From CAVQBJ01 sp963710725 (GTDB lineage: Bacteria > Actinomycetota > Thermoleophilia > Solirubrobacterales > Solirubrobacteraceae), in contig CAVQBJ010000008.1 of the NCBI GenBank assembly GCA_963710725.1, forward strand, positions 682,001 to 746,000: 64,000 nt of DNA. The letters are read 5' to 3'. A program made the translations under genes and the position numbers. Below, in pieces: positions 20,657 to 29,601 of this stretch (its first letter is position 1; every line of letters starts with the position of its first letter). The notes beneath the pieces were generated by a model. That model had not been told where the DNA came from. It did not search any database and was given only the letters and a program-made list of their open reading frames with translations.

Positions 20657-21664
20657 TCACGACGCGCCGGCGGCCACGCGCGGGCGCAGGCTCCGCAGAA
20701 TGCCCGAGTGGCCGGCGATCGCGCCGATGAGGATCGCGTGCGCGGCGACCTCCGTACCGGGCAGCACGATCGTCTCGCGCAGCTGCGCACCATCGCCGAT
20801 GCGCGCGCCATCGCCGATGACGACCGGGCCCTGCAGACGCACGCCCTCGCCGACGACGGCGTCGTGGCCGATCCAGGCCGGCCCGTCGACGGCCGCCGAG
20901 GGCGGCAGGGCCGTCGCGCCGGCGACGCGCACCCCCGGCGCGACCTCGCGTCCGGTGATGTCGAGCGTCAGTTCGCCGGCGAGCGCGTCGAAGGTCCCCT
21001 GGCGAAGCTCGGCGAGCGAGCCGACGTCGTTCCAGTACTCGTCGCCGATCTCGTGGATGTGGAAGGGCACGTCGTGCTCGAGCAGCGTCGGGTACACATC
21101 GGTCGCCCAGTCGACGAACGGGCGCTCGGGGAAGTAGTCGAAGATCGCGGGCTCGAACAGGTAGATGCCGCAGTTGCCGAGATCGGACAGCGCCTCCTCG
21201 GGCGCCGGCTTCTCCTGGAAGCCGGTGATGCGCCCGTCCGCGTCGTGCAGCACCACGCCGTACTCGCGCGTGTCGGCGACGCGCTTGACGGCGAGCGTGG
21301 CCACCGAGCCGGTCTCGCGGTGGCGCGCGACGAAGCGCGTGAGGTCGATGTCGGTGAGCGCGTCGCCGGAGATGACGAGGAAGGTCTCCGCGCCGAAGAA
21401 GTCCGCGCAGTTGCGCACGCCGCCCGCCGTGCCGAGCAGCTCGGGCTCGAAGCGGTACTCGAGCCGGTCGCCGAAGTACTCGCGGATCGTGTCCGGGAAG
21501 TAGTGCAGGTTGGCGACGGTCTCGTCGAAGTCGTGTCGATCGAGCAGGTCGACGATGTGCGCCATCACCGGGCGGTCGAGCACCGGGACCATCGGTTTGG
21601 TGATCTCGTAGGTGAGCGGCCGCAGGCGCGTTCCCAGTCCGGCGGCGAGGACCATGGCTCTCAC
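20657..21664 (-). CDS. NDP-sugar pyrophosphorylase (mannose-1-phosphate guanylyltransferase-like)
   Basis: A 335-residue nucleotidyltransferase that activates a sugar phosphate with an NTP. The N-terminal Rossmann-like domain has the signature MVLAAGLGTRLRPLTYEITKP, the metal-binding VISGDALTDID and the sugar-binding FQEKPAP. The C-terminal third forms left-handed beta-helix hexapeptide repeats (VVGEGVRLQGPVVIGDGARIGDG, written by type). This layout is shared by GMPPB-like enzymes and glucose-1-phosphate nucleotidylyltransferases, so the exact sugar and nucleotide are uncertain. A second member lies at 27161-28261. Confidence 0.82.
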   Translation of the reverse strand: MRAMVLAAGLGTRLRPLTYEITKPMVPVLDRPVMAHIVDLLDRHDFDETVANLHYFPDTIREYFGDRLEYRFEPELLGTAGGVRNCADFFGAETFLVISGDALTDIDLTRFVARHRETGSVATLAVKRVADTREYGVVLHDADGRITGFQEKPAPEEALSDLGNCGIYLFEPAIFDYFPERPFVDWATDVYPTLLEHDVPFHIHEIGDEYWNDVGSLAELRQGTFDALAGELTLDITGREVAPGVRVAGATALPPSAAVDGPAWIGHDAVVGEGVRLQGPVVIGDGARIGDGAQLRETIVLPGTEVAAHAILIGAIAGHSGILRSLRPRVAAGAS

Positions 21665-21721
21665 GGCGCCGCAAGCTACCTCAAACGCGGCGCGGGCGCC
21701 CCGGTCGCGAGCGGCGACTCG

Positions 21722-23020
21722 TCAGGCGCCCGCGTCGGCGGAGCGCTCGGGCGCCCCGCCCCAGGACCCGAGGTACTCGCGCTGGGCGGCCGTCGGCTCG
21801 TCGATGCGCACGTGCAGGGAGTCGAGCTTCAGCCGCGCCACCTCGCGATCGATCGCGTCGGGAACCGGCAGCACCTCGCGCGGGAGCGACCGGTCGCGCC
21901 GAACGAGATACTCGACGCACAGCGCCTGGGTGGCGAACGACATGTCCATCACCGCCGCCGGATGACCCTCGGCGGCGGCGAGGTTCACCACCCGTCCCTG
22001 GGCGAGGAGGTGCAGGCGCCTTGCGCCGAGCCGATATTCGCGCACGAGCGGAAGCACATCGCGCGCCGGCTCGTCGGCGATCGCGGCGAGCGCGTCGACG
22101 TCGATCTCGACGTCGAAGTGTCCGGCGTTCGCGAGTACGGCGCCGTCGGGCATACGCTCGAAGTGCTCGCGTGTGAGCACGCCCCGGCTGCCCGTGACGG
22201 TGATGAACACGTCGCCCCGTTCGGCGGCGTCGAGCGCCGGCATCACCTCGTAGCCCTCCATGCGGGCCTCGAGCGCGCGCAGCGGGTCGATCTCGCAGAC
22301 GACGACCGACGCGCCGGCCCCGCGGGCGCGCTGGGCGACGCCGCGCCCGGTCCAGCCGTAGCCGAGGACGACGATCGTGCGGCCGGCGAGCAGGATGTTC
22401 GTCGCCCGCAGGATCCCGTCGAGCGTCGACTGCCCGGTGCCGTAGCGATCGTTGAAGGTGCGCTCGGTGCGCGCCTCGTTGACGGCCAGGATCGCGCACG
22501 CGAGCTGCCCCTCGGCCTCCAGGGCGCGGACCCGCAGCAGCCCGGCGGTCGTCTCCTCGGTGCCGCCGAGCATCCGCCGGGCGTGCTCGGGCCGGGCGGC
22601 GTGGATCGTGGTCACGAGGTCGGCGCCGTCGTCGATCGTCACCGCCGGGTCGGACTGCACGAGGGCCGCCACGTGCTCGGCGTAGAGCTCGATCGGCTCC
22701 CCGCGGGCGGCGTACACCTCGGCCCCGTCGCGGACGACGAGCGCCGCCGCGACGTCGTCCTGGGTGGACAGCGGGTTGGCGGAGCACAGCCCGACCGCCG
22801 CCCCGCCCGCGATCAGCGTCCGTACGAGGTTGGCCGTCTCGGCGGTGACGTGCAGGCAGGCGGCCACCCGCACGCCCTCGAGCGGGCGGTCGCGCGCCAG
22901 CCGGGCGCGGATCTCGCGCAGGACCGGCATGTGCGCGTCCGCCCACTCGATGCGCGCCTCGCCCGCGTCGGCGAGGGCGAGGTCGGCGACGGCGTGGGGT
23001 GGCCTGCGGGCGCGAGCCAT
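21722..23020 (-). CDS. Adenosylhomocysteinase-family protein of the archaeal/Thermotoga short type
   Basis: A 432-residue homologue of S-adenosylhomocysteine hydrolase. Its motifs follow the Thermotoga/archaeal form: SANPLSTQDDVA, TGQSTLDGILRATN, GYGWTGRGVAQRARG (NAD site), VLANAGHFDVEID and LDSLHVRIDE, ending GSW. It lacks the roughly 40-residue insertion and the KPDHYRY tail of the bacterial form encoded at 24035-25495. Some archaeal members of this type hydrolyse S-inosylhomocysteine, so that substrate is possible. The ATG at 23018-23020 is preferred; an upstream in-frame ATG at 23060-23062 adds a low-complexity 14 residues. Confidence 0.85.
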   Translation of the reverse strand: MARARRPPHAVADLALADAGEARIEWADAHMPVLREIRARLARDRPLEGVRVAACLHVTAETANLVRTLIAGGAAVGLCSANPLSTQDDVAAALVVRDGAEVYAARGEPIELYAEHVAALVQSDPAVTIDDGADLVTTIHAARPEHARRMLGGTEETTAGLLRVRALEAEGQLACAILAVNEARTERTFNDRYGTGQSTLDGILRATNILLAGRTIVVLGYGWTGRGVAQRARGAGASVVVCEIDPLRALEARMEGYEVMPALDAAERGDVFITVTGSRGVLTREHFERMPDGAVLANAGHFDVEIDVDALAAIADEPARDVLPLVREYRLGARRLHLLAQGRVVNLAAAEGHPAAVMDMSFATQALCVEYLVRRDRSLPREVLPVPDAIDREVARLKLDSLHVRIDEPTAAQREYLGSWGGAPERSADAGA

Positions 23021-23080
23021 GCCCGGCAGCCTGCCGGGCCCGGCGGACGCCTTCGCCCGCATCGCGGTCGGCCGTGCGGC

Positions 23081-23509
23081 CTAGATGGAGGCCAGCTCGC
23101 GCACCTGCGTGAGACGCAGGCTGTTCCCGGACGGGTCGCGGAAGCCGGAGTCGATCCCGTAGGGGCGCTCCTCGGGCTCCTGCGAGAACTCGACTCCGCG
23201 CGCCTTGAGCTCCTCGTAGGACGCCTGGCAGTCGTCCGTGGTGAGGAACACGGTGCCGGCGAACCCCTTGGACATCAGGTCGCGTACCTGCGCGGCGGTG
23301 TCGGCATCCATCACGGGCGGGCCCGGTATGGCCATCAGCGTGATGGCGAAGTCGGGCTGTCCCACCGGCCCGACCGTGAGCCAGCGGAAGGCGGCCATCT
23401 CGGGCAGCGTCACATCGGAGCGGACCTCCATCCCGAGCTTGCGCGTGTAGAAGGCGAGCGCCTCATCCTGGTCGTGCACCCACAGCTGGGCATTGGCGAT
23501 GCGGATCAT
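23081..23509 (-). CDS. VOC (glyoxalase/bleomycin-resistance) superfamily protein
   Basis: A 142-residue protein with the paired beta-alpha-beta-beta-beta VOC pattern: NAQLWVHDQDEALAFYTRKLG at the N-terminus and TDDCQASYEELKARGVEF...GFRDPSGNSLRL at the C-terminus. Members bind a divalent metal and act as glyoxalases, dioxygenases or sequestering proteins; function here is open. It is followed by an AraC-type gene upstream on the same strand (41 nt), a frequent pairing in actinobacteria that suggests co-regulation. Confidence 0.85.
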   Translation of the reverse strand: MIRIANAQLWVHDQDEALAFYTRKLGMEVRSDVTLPEMAAFRWLTVGPVGQPDFAITLMAIPGPPVMDADTAAQVRDLMSKGFAGTVFLTTDDCQASYEELKARGVEFSQEPEERPYGIDSGFRDPSGNSLRLTQVRELASI

Positions 23510-23550
23510 CGTGTCCTCCTCGTGGTCGGCAGTGACGGTCGCTGGCCAGC

Positions 23551-23985
23551 CTAGACCGGCGCCGGAGGCCTGTCTTCTCGAAACGTGCGGTGTTGCGGGC
23601 GCCCGTACGCGCGCACGACGCAGCCCGGCACGAGCGCGAACGTGGCGGCGGGCGGGAAGCGAGCGCGGTAGGCGGTGGGCGACACGCCGTAGGTGCGGGT
23701 GAAGCTGGTGGTGAACGAGCCGACGCTCTGCAGGCCGACGGAGAAGCAGATCTCGGCCACCGAGCGGTCGGACGTGCGCAGCAGCGCGGCCGCGCGCTCG
23801 AGCCGGCGTGTCAGCAGGTAGGCGTGCGGCGACTCGCCGAAGGCGCGACGGAACTCGCGGCTGAAGTGCGCCCGTGACAGCCCGGCGCAGCGGGCGAGGT
23901 CGTCCACGTCGAGCGCCTCGAAGTAGCGCGCATCGGCCAGGTCCCTGGCGCGCAGGAGGTGACGGGCGATCGGGACGTGGGCCAC
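23551..23985 (-). CDS. AraC-family transcriptional regulator (stand-alone DNA-binding domain)
   Basis: A 144-residue protein consisting almost wholly of the double helix-turn-helix domain. The first HTH is LDVDDLARCAGLSRAHFSREFRRAFGESPHAYL. The second has the diagnostic SVAEICFSVGLQSVGSFTTSFTRTYGVSPTAYR. No sensor domain is present. It probably controls the adjacent VOC gene, with which it is co-oriented. Confidence 0.9.
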   Translation of the reverse strand: MAHVPIARHLLRARDLADARYFEALDVDDLARCAGLSRAHFSREFRRAFGESPHAYLLTRRLERAAALLRTSDRSVAEICFSVGLQSVGSFTTSFTRTYGVSPTAYRARFPPAATFALVPGCVVRAYGRPQHRTFREDRPPAPV

Positions 23986-24034
23986 GACTTGCAGTATCGC
24001 GCCCGGGAGGCCCCGATCGCCGGGACCGGCTCGC

Positions 24035-25495
24035 CTAGTAGCGGTAGTGGTCGGGCTTGTAGGGGCCCTCGACCGGCACGCCGATGTAGTGCGCCTGCTC
24101 GGGCGTCAGCTCGGTGAGGTGCACGCCGAGGGCGTCAAGATGCAGGCGCGCGACCTTCTCGTCGAGGTGCTTGGGCAGGACGTACACCTTGCGTTCGTAC
24201 GAGTCGTTCTTGGTGAACAGCTCGATCTGGGCGATCGTCTGGTTGGTGAACGAGTTGGACATCACGAAGCTCGGGTGTCCGGTCGCGTTGCCGAGGTTGA
24301 GCAGGCGCCCCTCGGACAGCACGATCACCGCGTGCCCGTCGGGGAAGCGCCACTCATCGACCTGCGGCTTGATGTTGATGTGCTCGATGCCGGGCGTCTT
24401 GGCGAGGCCGGCCATGTCGATCTCGTTGTCGAAGTGCCCGATGTTGCCCACGATCGCCTGGTGCTTCATGCGGGCCATGTGCTCGGCGGTGATGATGTCC
24501 TTGTTGCCGGTGGAGGTGACGAAGATGTCGGCCGTCTCGATGACGTCCTCGAGGGTGGCCACCTGGTAGCCCTCCATCGCCGCCTGCAGGGCGCAGATCG
24601 GGTCGATCTCGGTGACGACCACGCGGGCGCCCTGGCCGCGCAGCGAGGTCGCGCAGCCCTTGCCGACGTCGCCGTAGCCGCAGATGACGGCGACCTTGCC
24701 GCCGATCATCACGTCGGTTGCGCGGTTGATGCCGTCGACGAGCGAGTGCCGGCAGCCGTAGAGGTTGTCGAACTTGGACTTCGTCACCGAGTCGTTCACG
24801 TTGATGGCCGGGAACAGCAGCTCGCCGGCCACCTGCATCTGGTAGAGGCGGTGCACGCCGGTCGTCGTCTCCTCGGTCACGCCCTTGATCCCCTGGCCGA
24901 TGCGCGTCCAGCGCTGGGGGTCCTCGGCGAGCGAGCGCGTGAGCGTCTCCAGGATGACCTTCAGCTCCTCGGAGTCGGCGCCGGCCGGATCGGGCACCGC
25001 GCCCGCGAGCTCGTACTCGGTGCCCTTGTGGACGAGCAGCGTCGCGTCGCCGCCGTCGTCGAGGATCATGTTCGGGCCGCCCTCGGCGTCCGGCCACCTG
25101 AGCGCCTGCTCGGTGCACCACCAGTACTCCTCGAGCGTCTCCCCCTTCCAGGCGTACACCGGCACGCCGCGCGGGTCCTCCTCGGTCCCGTTCGGCCCGA
25201 CGACGACCGCCGCGGCGGCGTGATCCTGCGTGGAGAAGATGTTGCAGCTCGCCCAGCGCACCTCGGCGCCGAGCGCGACGAGCGTCTCGATGAGCACCGC
25301 GGTCTGAATCGTCATGTGCAGCGAGCCGGTGATGCGCGCGCCGCGCAGCGGCTGCGCATCGGCGTACTCCGCGCGGGTGCGCATGAGGCCGGGCATCTCG
25401 TGCTCGGCGAGGTCGATCTCCTTACGCCCGAAGGTGGCGAGCGTGAGGTCGGCGACCTTGAAGTCGGTGGCGGTCAGCGTGGCGGTGTCGGTCAT
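24035..25495 (-). CDS. ahcY: Adenosylhomocysteinase (bacterial long form)
   Basis: This enzyme hydrolyses S-adenosylhomocysteine to adenosine and homocysteine in the activated methyl cycle, using tightly bound NAD. The 486-residue protein has ITGSLHMTIQTAVLIETL, the substrate residues in WASCNIFSTQDHAAAA, the catalytic VNDSVTKSKFDN, the NAD motif GYGDVGKG, VGNIGHFDNEID and the C-terminal GPYKPDHYRY that contacts the partner subunit. It includes the insertion typical of bacterial and eukaryotic enzymes. Its ATG overlaps the stop of the upstream merR-type gene by 4 nt (ATGA). Confidence 0.97.
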   Translation of the reverse strand: MTDTATLTATDFKVADLTLATFGRKEIDLAEHEMPGLMRTRAEYADAQPLRGARITGSLHMTIQTAVLIETLVALGAEVRWASCNIFSTQDHAAAAVVVGPNGTEEDPRGVPVYAWKGETLEEYWWCTEQALRWPDAEGGPNMILDDGGDATLLVHKGTEYELAGAVPDPAGADSEELKVILETLTRSLAEDPQRWTRIGQGIKGVTEETTTGVHRLYQMQVAGELLFPAINVNDSVTKSKFDNLYGCRHSLVDGINRATDVMIGGKVAVICGYGDVGKGCATSLRGQGARVVVTEIDPICALQAAMEGYQVATLEDVIETADIFVTSTGNKDIITAEHMARMKHQAIVGNIGHFDNEIDMAGLAKTPGIEHINIKPQVDEWRFPDGHAVIVLSEGRLLNLGNATGHPSFVMSNSFTNQTIAQIELFTKNDSYERKVYVLPKHLDEKVARLHLDALGVHLTELTPEQAHYIGVPVEGPYKPDHYRY

Positions 25496-25932
25496 GTGGT
25501 CTCCCGGAGGGTCAGCGCCGCCTCCGGGGCGGCGTCACGGTGATCAGAGCCCGCCCGCCCGGCGGCGTTACCGCGCAGCCGGGCGGCGGCGAGAAGCAGC
25601 CGCTCGTGCTTGTCCTGCTCGAAGCGCAGCCAATCGGCGGCGGGCACGTCGGCCGGGCGCTGCGGCTCGGCCTCCAGCCATTCGTCGACCGCCCCGCGCA
25701 GCGTCGCGTCGCGTCGCAGCCGCAGCGCGAAGCCGATGTCGCTCAGCGCGAGGTCGAAGCGGTGCAGCAGCTCGCGCAGCGTCCGCAGGCGCTGCAGCTC
25801 GCCAGGGCCGTACAGGCGATAGCCCGAGCTCGAGCGCGCGGGCTCGACGAGCCCGGCCTGCTCGACGTAGCGCAGCATGCGCGCCGACCACCCGGTCGTC
25901 TGCGCCGCCTCGTTGATCGTCAGCGCCTGCAC
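25492..25932 (-). CDS. MerR-family transcriptional regulator
   Basis: A 146-residue regulator with an N-terminal MerR winged helix: TINEAAQTTGWSARMLRYVE, then GLVEPARSSSGYRLYGPGELQRLRTL. A coiled-coil dimerisation helix follows, with a short C-terminus lacking the metal-binding Cys pairs of CueR/MerR. The GTG start is at 25930-25932. It is translationally coupled to ahcY, so it probably co-transcribes with and regulates the methyl-cycle gene. A matching dyad lies directly upstream. Confidence 0.92.
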   Translation of the reverse strand: MQALTINEAAQTTGWSARMLRYVEQAGLVEPARSSSGYRLYGPGELQRLRTLRELLHRFDLALSDIGFALRLRRDATLRGAVDEWLEAEPQRPADVPAADWLRFEQDKHERLLLAAARLRGNAAGRAGSDHRDAAPEAALTLRETT

Positions 25933-25940
25933 CGCGGGCT

Positions 25941-25964
25941 ACCTTATCACGATCGTGTCAAGGT
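25941..25964 (-). promoter_or_regulatory. MerR-type operator overlapping the merR-ahcY promoter
   Basis: A 24-bp dyad with arms ACCTT and AAGGT around a perfect CACGATCGTG core (two unmatched bases on each side) lies 8 nt before the GTG start. On the minus strand it contains a perfect -35 hexamer TTGACA (25956-25961). ACCTTGAC-type half-sites are typical of MerR-family operators. Position suggests autoregulation. Confidence 0.5.
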
Positions 25965-26017
25965 TGGCCCGGACCACCCCGATCCGCGGCGGCCGCCCGC
26001 GCCGCCCGCGCGAGGGT

Positions 26018-27100
26018 CTATTGCGTCGCCAGTGAGCCCTTCAGCTCGTCGATCGCCGCGACCGGCCCGGGGTCGACGCCGCGCAGCACGGCGAGGTACA
26101 GCGACACGAGGTCGCCAAGCAGCACGAGCGACACGACGCGCTCGATCTCGGTCTGTCCGCGCGTCTCCACGCGGAACGTCGCGGCCGCGTGCGGAGCGAT
26201 GATCCGTTCGGTGAGCTCGATGCGCTCCTTCACCCGAGGATGCGTGTCGGCGTCGTCGAGGAACACCGCGGCGAAGCGGCCGATCTCGGGGGCTCCGGCC
26301 CAGCCGACGATCTCGTTATGGTCGAGCTCGGGCAGCTCGGCCGAGAACGCCGGGAGCTTGGCGTTCTCGTTGAACTGCGTCTTCCAGCGGTAGGCGATCG
26401 GCACCGTCAGCCCGGCGCCCGCGATCTGCGCGGCCGTGCCGAGCAGCCCGCGGGCGAGCTCCTTCGCGAGCGAGTCGTCGGGTGCGTCGGGTCCCCACTC
26501 CTCGACGAGCAGCTCGGTGTGGTGGGCGGCGACGTCGATCTCGGAGGTGAGGCGCGGGCCCGCCCCGCACAGGGCGGCCACCTCGAGCGCGGCCACGATC
26601 ATGTAGCCGACGGCCGCGCGCGGCTGGAAGCCGCCCGGCAGCGGGATGACGGGCACGCGGTCCTCGCGCGCCATCTCGGCGAGCCGTCCGCCGGTCGTGA
26701 CGACGACGCGGTGCGCGTCGAGCGCGCCCGCCGACTCGTAGCACGCGAGCGCCTCCTCGGTGTTGCCCGAGTAGCTGGCGATGAGCACGGTCGTGTCCGG
26801 CGTCGTCCAGGGCGGCAGGCCGTACGCGCGCCCGGCCAGGATCGCGCGCGACTGGTGATCGCCGAGCGCGGCGCGGGCGAGCATGCCCCCGATCGCCGAG
26901 CCGCCCATGCCGGCGACGACGAGCCCGTCCTTCGTGTCCCAGGGCTCCAGGAACGCCGTCTCGACGCGGGTGAGGGCATCGCGGAGGTGGTCCGGCAGTG
27001 CCAGCACGTCGCGCAGCTGGTTGGTGGAGTCCACACGGGCGATCGTCTCGCGCGTGAGGGGAGATGCAACGCCGGGGGCCGGCGCTCCGGCGCTCGTCAT
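26018..27100 (-). CDS. Bifunctional phosphoglucose/phosphomannose isomerase
   Basis: A 360-residue SIS-domain isomerase interconverting fructose-6-P with glucose-6-P or mannose-6-P. Motifs are DGLVVAGMGGSAIGGMLA (first SIS phosphate loop), VLIASYSGNTEEALACYE, PGGFQPRAAVGYM, and the catalytic PELDHNEIVGW. The size and the PELxHNE motif fit the actinobacterial and archaeal PGI/PMI type rather than classical Pgi. It lies just upstream of the NDP-sugar pyrophosphorylase gene at 27161, consistent with GDP-mannose supply. Confidence 0.9.
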   Translation of the reverse strand: MTSAGAPAPGVASPLTRETIARVDSTNQLRDVLALPDHLRDALTRVETAFLEPWDTKDGLVVAGMGGSAIGGMLARAALGDHQSRAILAGRAYGLPPWTTPDTTVLIASYSGNTEEALACYESAGALDAHRVVVTTGGRLAEMAREDRVPVIPLPGGFQPRAAVGYMIVAALEVAALCGAGPRLTSEIDVAAHHTELLVEEWGPDAPDDSLAKELARGLLGTAAQIAGAGLTVPIAYRWKTQFNENAKLPAFSAELPELDHNEIVGWAGAPEIGRFAAVFLDDADTHPRVKERIELTERIIAPHAAATFRVETRGQTEIERVVSLVLLGDLVSLYLAVLRGVDPGPVAAIDELKGSLATQ

Positions 27101-27160
27101 GGTCGTCTCCTCAGGCTGGTCATTCGTCGGTGTGCGATGGGTCGGGTGCGCCGGCCACGC

Positions 27161-28261
27161 TCAGAACCTCAGCGCTCCGTCGGGCAGGGTCACGCCCGGG
27201 AAGATACGCGCACCGCGAGTAACGATGTTCTCCGCGCCGAGCGTCACGCCTTCCCCGAGCACCGCGCCGCCGCTGATCTGCGTGCCGCGGCCGATGCGCA
27301 CGCCCGCGGCGACGATGCAGTCGCGCAGCGTGCAGTCACGCCCGATCTCGGCGCCGTTCAGGACGACTGAGCGCTCGACGCTCGTCCCCGAGCCGACCGT
27401 GACGCCGTCGGCCAGCACGACGAGACTGCCGACGTGGGCTCCGGCCTCGATGCGGCAGCCGCGCTCGATGACGGCCGGCGGGATGACGCGGCCCTCGATC
27501 TGCGCCGACTCGTCGATGGCCAGGAAGTCGGTGCCAAGACGCTCCTGGACGGCGGTGTGCACGTTGCCTTCGAGGATGTCGAAGGTTCCCTGCAGGTAGC
27601 GAGCCGGCGTGCCGATGTCCAGCCAGTAGCTCTGCGCGGCGTACCCGTAGAGGCCCTTGCCGACCAGCAGCGGCCACACCTCGCGCTCGATCGAGACGTT
27701 GCGGTCGGGTGGGATGTTGCGCACGATCGAGCGCTCGAGCACGTATGCGCCGGCGCTGATGAGGTTCGTGTCGATCTGGTCGGGGCTCGGCTTCTCGACG
27801 AACCCGCGCACCGAGGCGTCGTCGTTGAGCCGCACGAGGCCGTACGCACTCGGGTCCTCGACGGGCACGAGCGCGAGCGTTCCCGTCGCCCCGGTGCGCT
27901 CGTGCTGGGCGATCTGCGCGGTGAGATCGAGGTCGCATAGGACGTCGCCGTTGAGCATCAGGAAGCGCTCGTCGAGCAGCGACTCGGCGAACTTCAGCGC
28001 GCCGCCCGTCCCCCGCGGCTCGGGCTCCTCCACGAAGCGCAGGCGAAGGCCGTAGGCCGATCCGTCGCCGAGCACGTTGCGCACGCTCGTGGCCAGGAAG
28101 CCGCAGGACATCACGACGTCGTCGACCCCGTGCCGGCGCAGCCACTCGAGCATGTAGGCGATGAACGGCCGGTCGACGAGCGGCACGACCGGCTTGGGCA
28201 CCGTTGAGGTGAGTGGGCGCAGGCGCGTTCCCTCCCCGCCGACGAGGATCACGGCCTGCAT
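27161..28261 (-). CDS. NDP-sugar pyrophosphorylase (mannose-1-phosphate guanylyltransferase-like)
   Basis: A 366-residue enzyme with the nucleotidyltransferase signature VILVGGEGTRLRPLTSTVPKP, metal site MLNGDVLCDLD and FVEKPSPDQ. A C-terminal left-handed beta-helix follows (VVLADGVTVGSGTSVERSVV). It differs clearly from the paralogue at 20657-21664 and keeps more of the hexapeptide repeats. Its ATG lies one base after the stop of ugd (TGA-G-ATG), so the two are co-translated. GDP-mannose or a related activated sugar is the likely product. Confidence 0.85.
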   Translation of the reverse strand: MQAVILVGGEGTRLRPLTSTVPKPVVPLVDRPFIAYMLEWLRRHGVDDVVMSCGFLATSVRNVLGDGSAYGLRLRFVEEPEPRGTGGALKFAESLLDERFLMLNGDVLCDLDLTAQIAQHERTGATGTLALVPVEDPSAYGLVRLNDDASVRGFVEKPSPDQIDTNLISAGAYVLERSIVRNIPPDRNVSIEREVWPLLVGKGLYGYAAQSYWLDIGTPARYLQGTFDILEGNVHTAVQERLGTDFLAIDESAQIEGRVIPPAVIERGCRIEAGAHVGSLVVLADGVTVGSGTSVERSVVLNGAEIGRDCTLRDCIVAAGVRIGRGTQISGGAVLGEGVTLGAENIVTRGARIFPGVTLPDGALRF

Positions 28262-28262
28262 C

Positions 28263-29555
28263 TCAGCCGCCCCGCCCGATCCCCTCGTAGGCGAGCCCGG
28301 CGGCGCGGATCGCGTCGGCGTCGAGCGCGTTGCGCCCGTCGACGACGAGCGTGCCGGCCATGCGCTGCGCGACGGCGGCCCAGTCGAGGTCCTTGAACTG
28401 CTGCCACTCGGTCACCAGCACGACCGCGTCGGCGCCGTCGACGGCCTCGAGCGCCGAGTCGGCGAACTCCAGGCCGGGCATCAGCCTGCGCGCCTCCGTC
28501 TCCGCCACCGGGTCGTACGCCCTCACCTGCGCGCCGTCGGCGTGCAGCCGAGCGGACAGGACGAGCGAGGACGCCTCGCGCATGTCGTCGGTGTTCGGCT
28601 TGAAGGCGAGCCCGAGCAGCGCGACGCGCTTGCCCACGAGCCCGCCGAGGTGCTTGACGAGCTTGGAGATGACGCGGCGCTTCTGCAGCTCGTTGACCTC
28701 GATGACGGCGGTGAGCAGCTGGAAGTGGTACCCGGAGTTGCCGGCGAGCTGCTTGAGCGCGTCGACGTCCTTCGGGAAGCAGGACCCCCCGAAGCCGATC
28801 CCCGCCTGCAGGAACTTCGACCCGATGCGATCGTCGAGTCCCATCCCGCGCGCGACCTCGATGACGTCGGCACCCGTCTGCTCGCAGACGTTGGCGATCT
28901 CGTTGATGAAGGAGATCTTCGTGGCCAGGAACGCGTTGGAGGCGAGCTTGACCATCTCGGCGCTCGCGATGTCGGTGCGCACGAGCGGTGCCCCGAGCGG
29001 GGCGTACAGGTCCACGACCGCGTCGCCGGCCCAGTCGCCGGTGTCGCCGACGACGACGCGGTCGGGCTCGAGGAAGTCCTTCACCGCCGAGCCCTCCTTC
29101 AGGAACTCTGGGCAGGAGACGTAGCGCAGGTCGGCCTTGCGCTGCTGCGAGAAGACCCGCTGGATCGCCGCGCCCGTGCCGCACGGCACGGTGGACTTCA
29201 TGACGATCGCGTGGTGATCGGAGGCCGGAATCGCCTCGGCGACGGCATTCACCGCCGACAGGTCGGCGTCTCCGGAGTAGGTGGGCGGCGTGCCGACGGC
29301 TACGAACAGCAGCCGCGCGTGCTCGAGCGCGTCGCTCAGGTCGGTGGAGAAGTGCATCCGCTCGCGGTGCTGGGCCAGGAGCTCCTCCAGGCCGGGCTCG
29401 TAGATCGGGACCTCGCCGCGACGCAGGCGCTCGATCTTCTCGGCGTCGATGTCGACGCAGTAGATCTCACCGCCGAGCTCGGCGAAGCCGGCCGCCGTGA
29501 CGAGCCCCACGTACCCGGTGCCGATAACGCCGATCGGTTCGCGCTGCCCGTTCAT
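28263..29555 (-). CDS. ugd: UDP-glucose 6-dehydrogenase
   Basis: It oxidises UDP-glucose to UDP-glucuronate with two NAD. It has 430 residues from the ATG at 29553-29555. The N-terminal NAD fold is IGVIGTGYVGLVTAAGFAE and VDIDAEKI; the middle helix is ASAEMVKLASNAFLATKISF with the essential Lys; the catalytic Cys is in GIGFGGSCFPKD. The C-terminal UDP-binding domain is ALLGLAFKPNTDDMREA. The product feeds envelope glycans together with the neighbouring sugar-nucleotide genes. Confidence 0.95.
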   Translation of the reverse strand: MNGQREPIGVIGTGYVGLVTAAGFAELGGEIYCVDIDAEKIERLRRGEVPIYEPGLEELLAQHRERMHFSTDLSDALEHARLLFVAVGTPPTYSGDADLSAVNAVAEAIPASDHHAIVMKSTVPCGTGAAIQRVFSQQRKADLRYVSCPEFLKEGSAVKDFLEPDRVVVGDTGDWAGDAVVDLYAPLGAPLVRTDIASAEMVKLASNAFLATKISFINEIANVCEQTGADVIEVARGMGLDDRIGSKFLQAGIGFGGSCFPKDVDALKQLAGNSGYHFQLLTAVIEVNELQKRRVISKLVKHLGGLVGKRVALLGLAFKPNTDDMREASSLVLSARLHADGAQVRAYDPVAETEARRLMPGLEFADSALEAVDGADAVVLVTEWQQFKDLDWAAVAQRMAGTLVVDGRNALDADAIRAAGLAYEGIGRGG

Positions 29556-29601
29556 GAGGGCGCGAAGGCTAGCGGCTGGCCGAGGCGCGCCGCGAGCCGG
29601 G

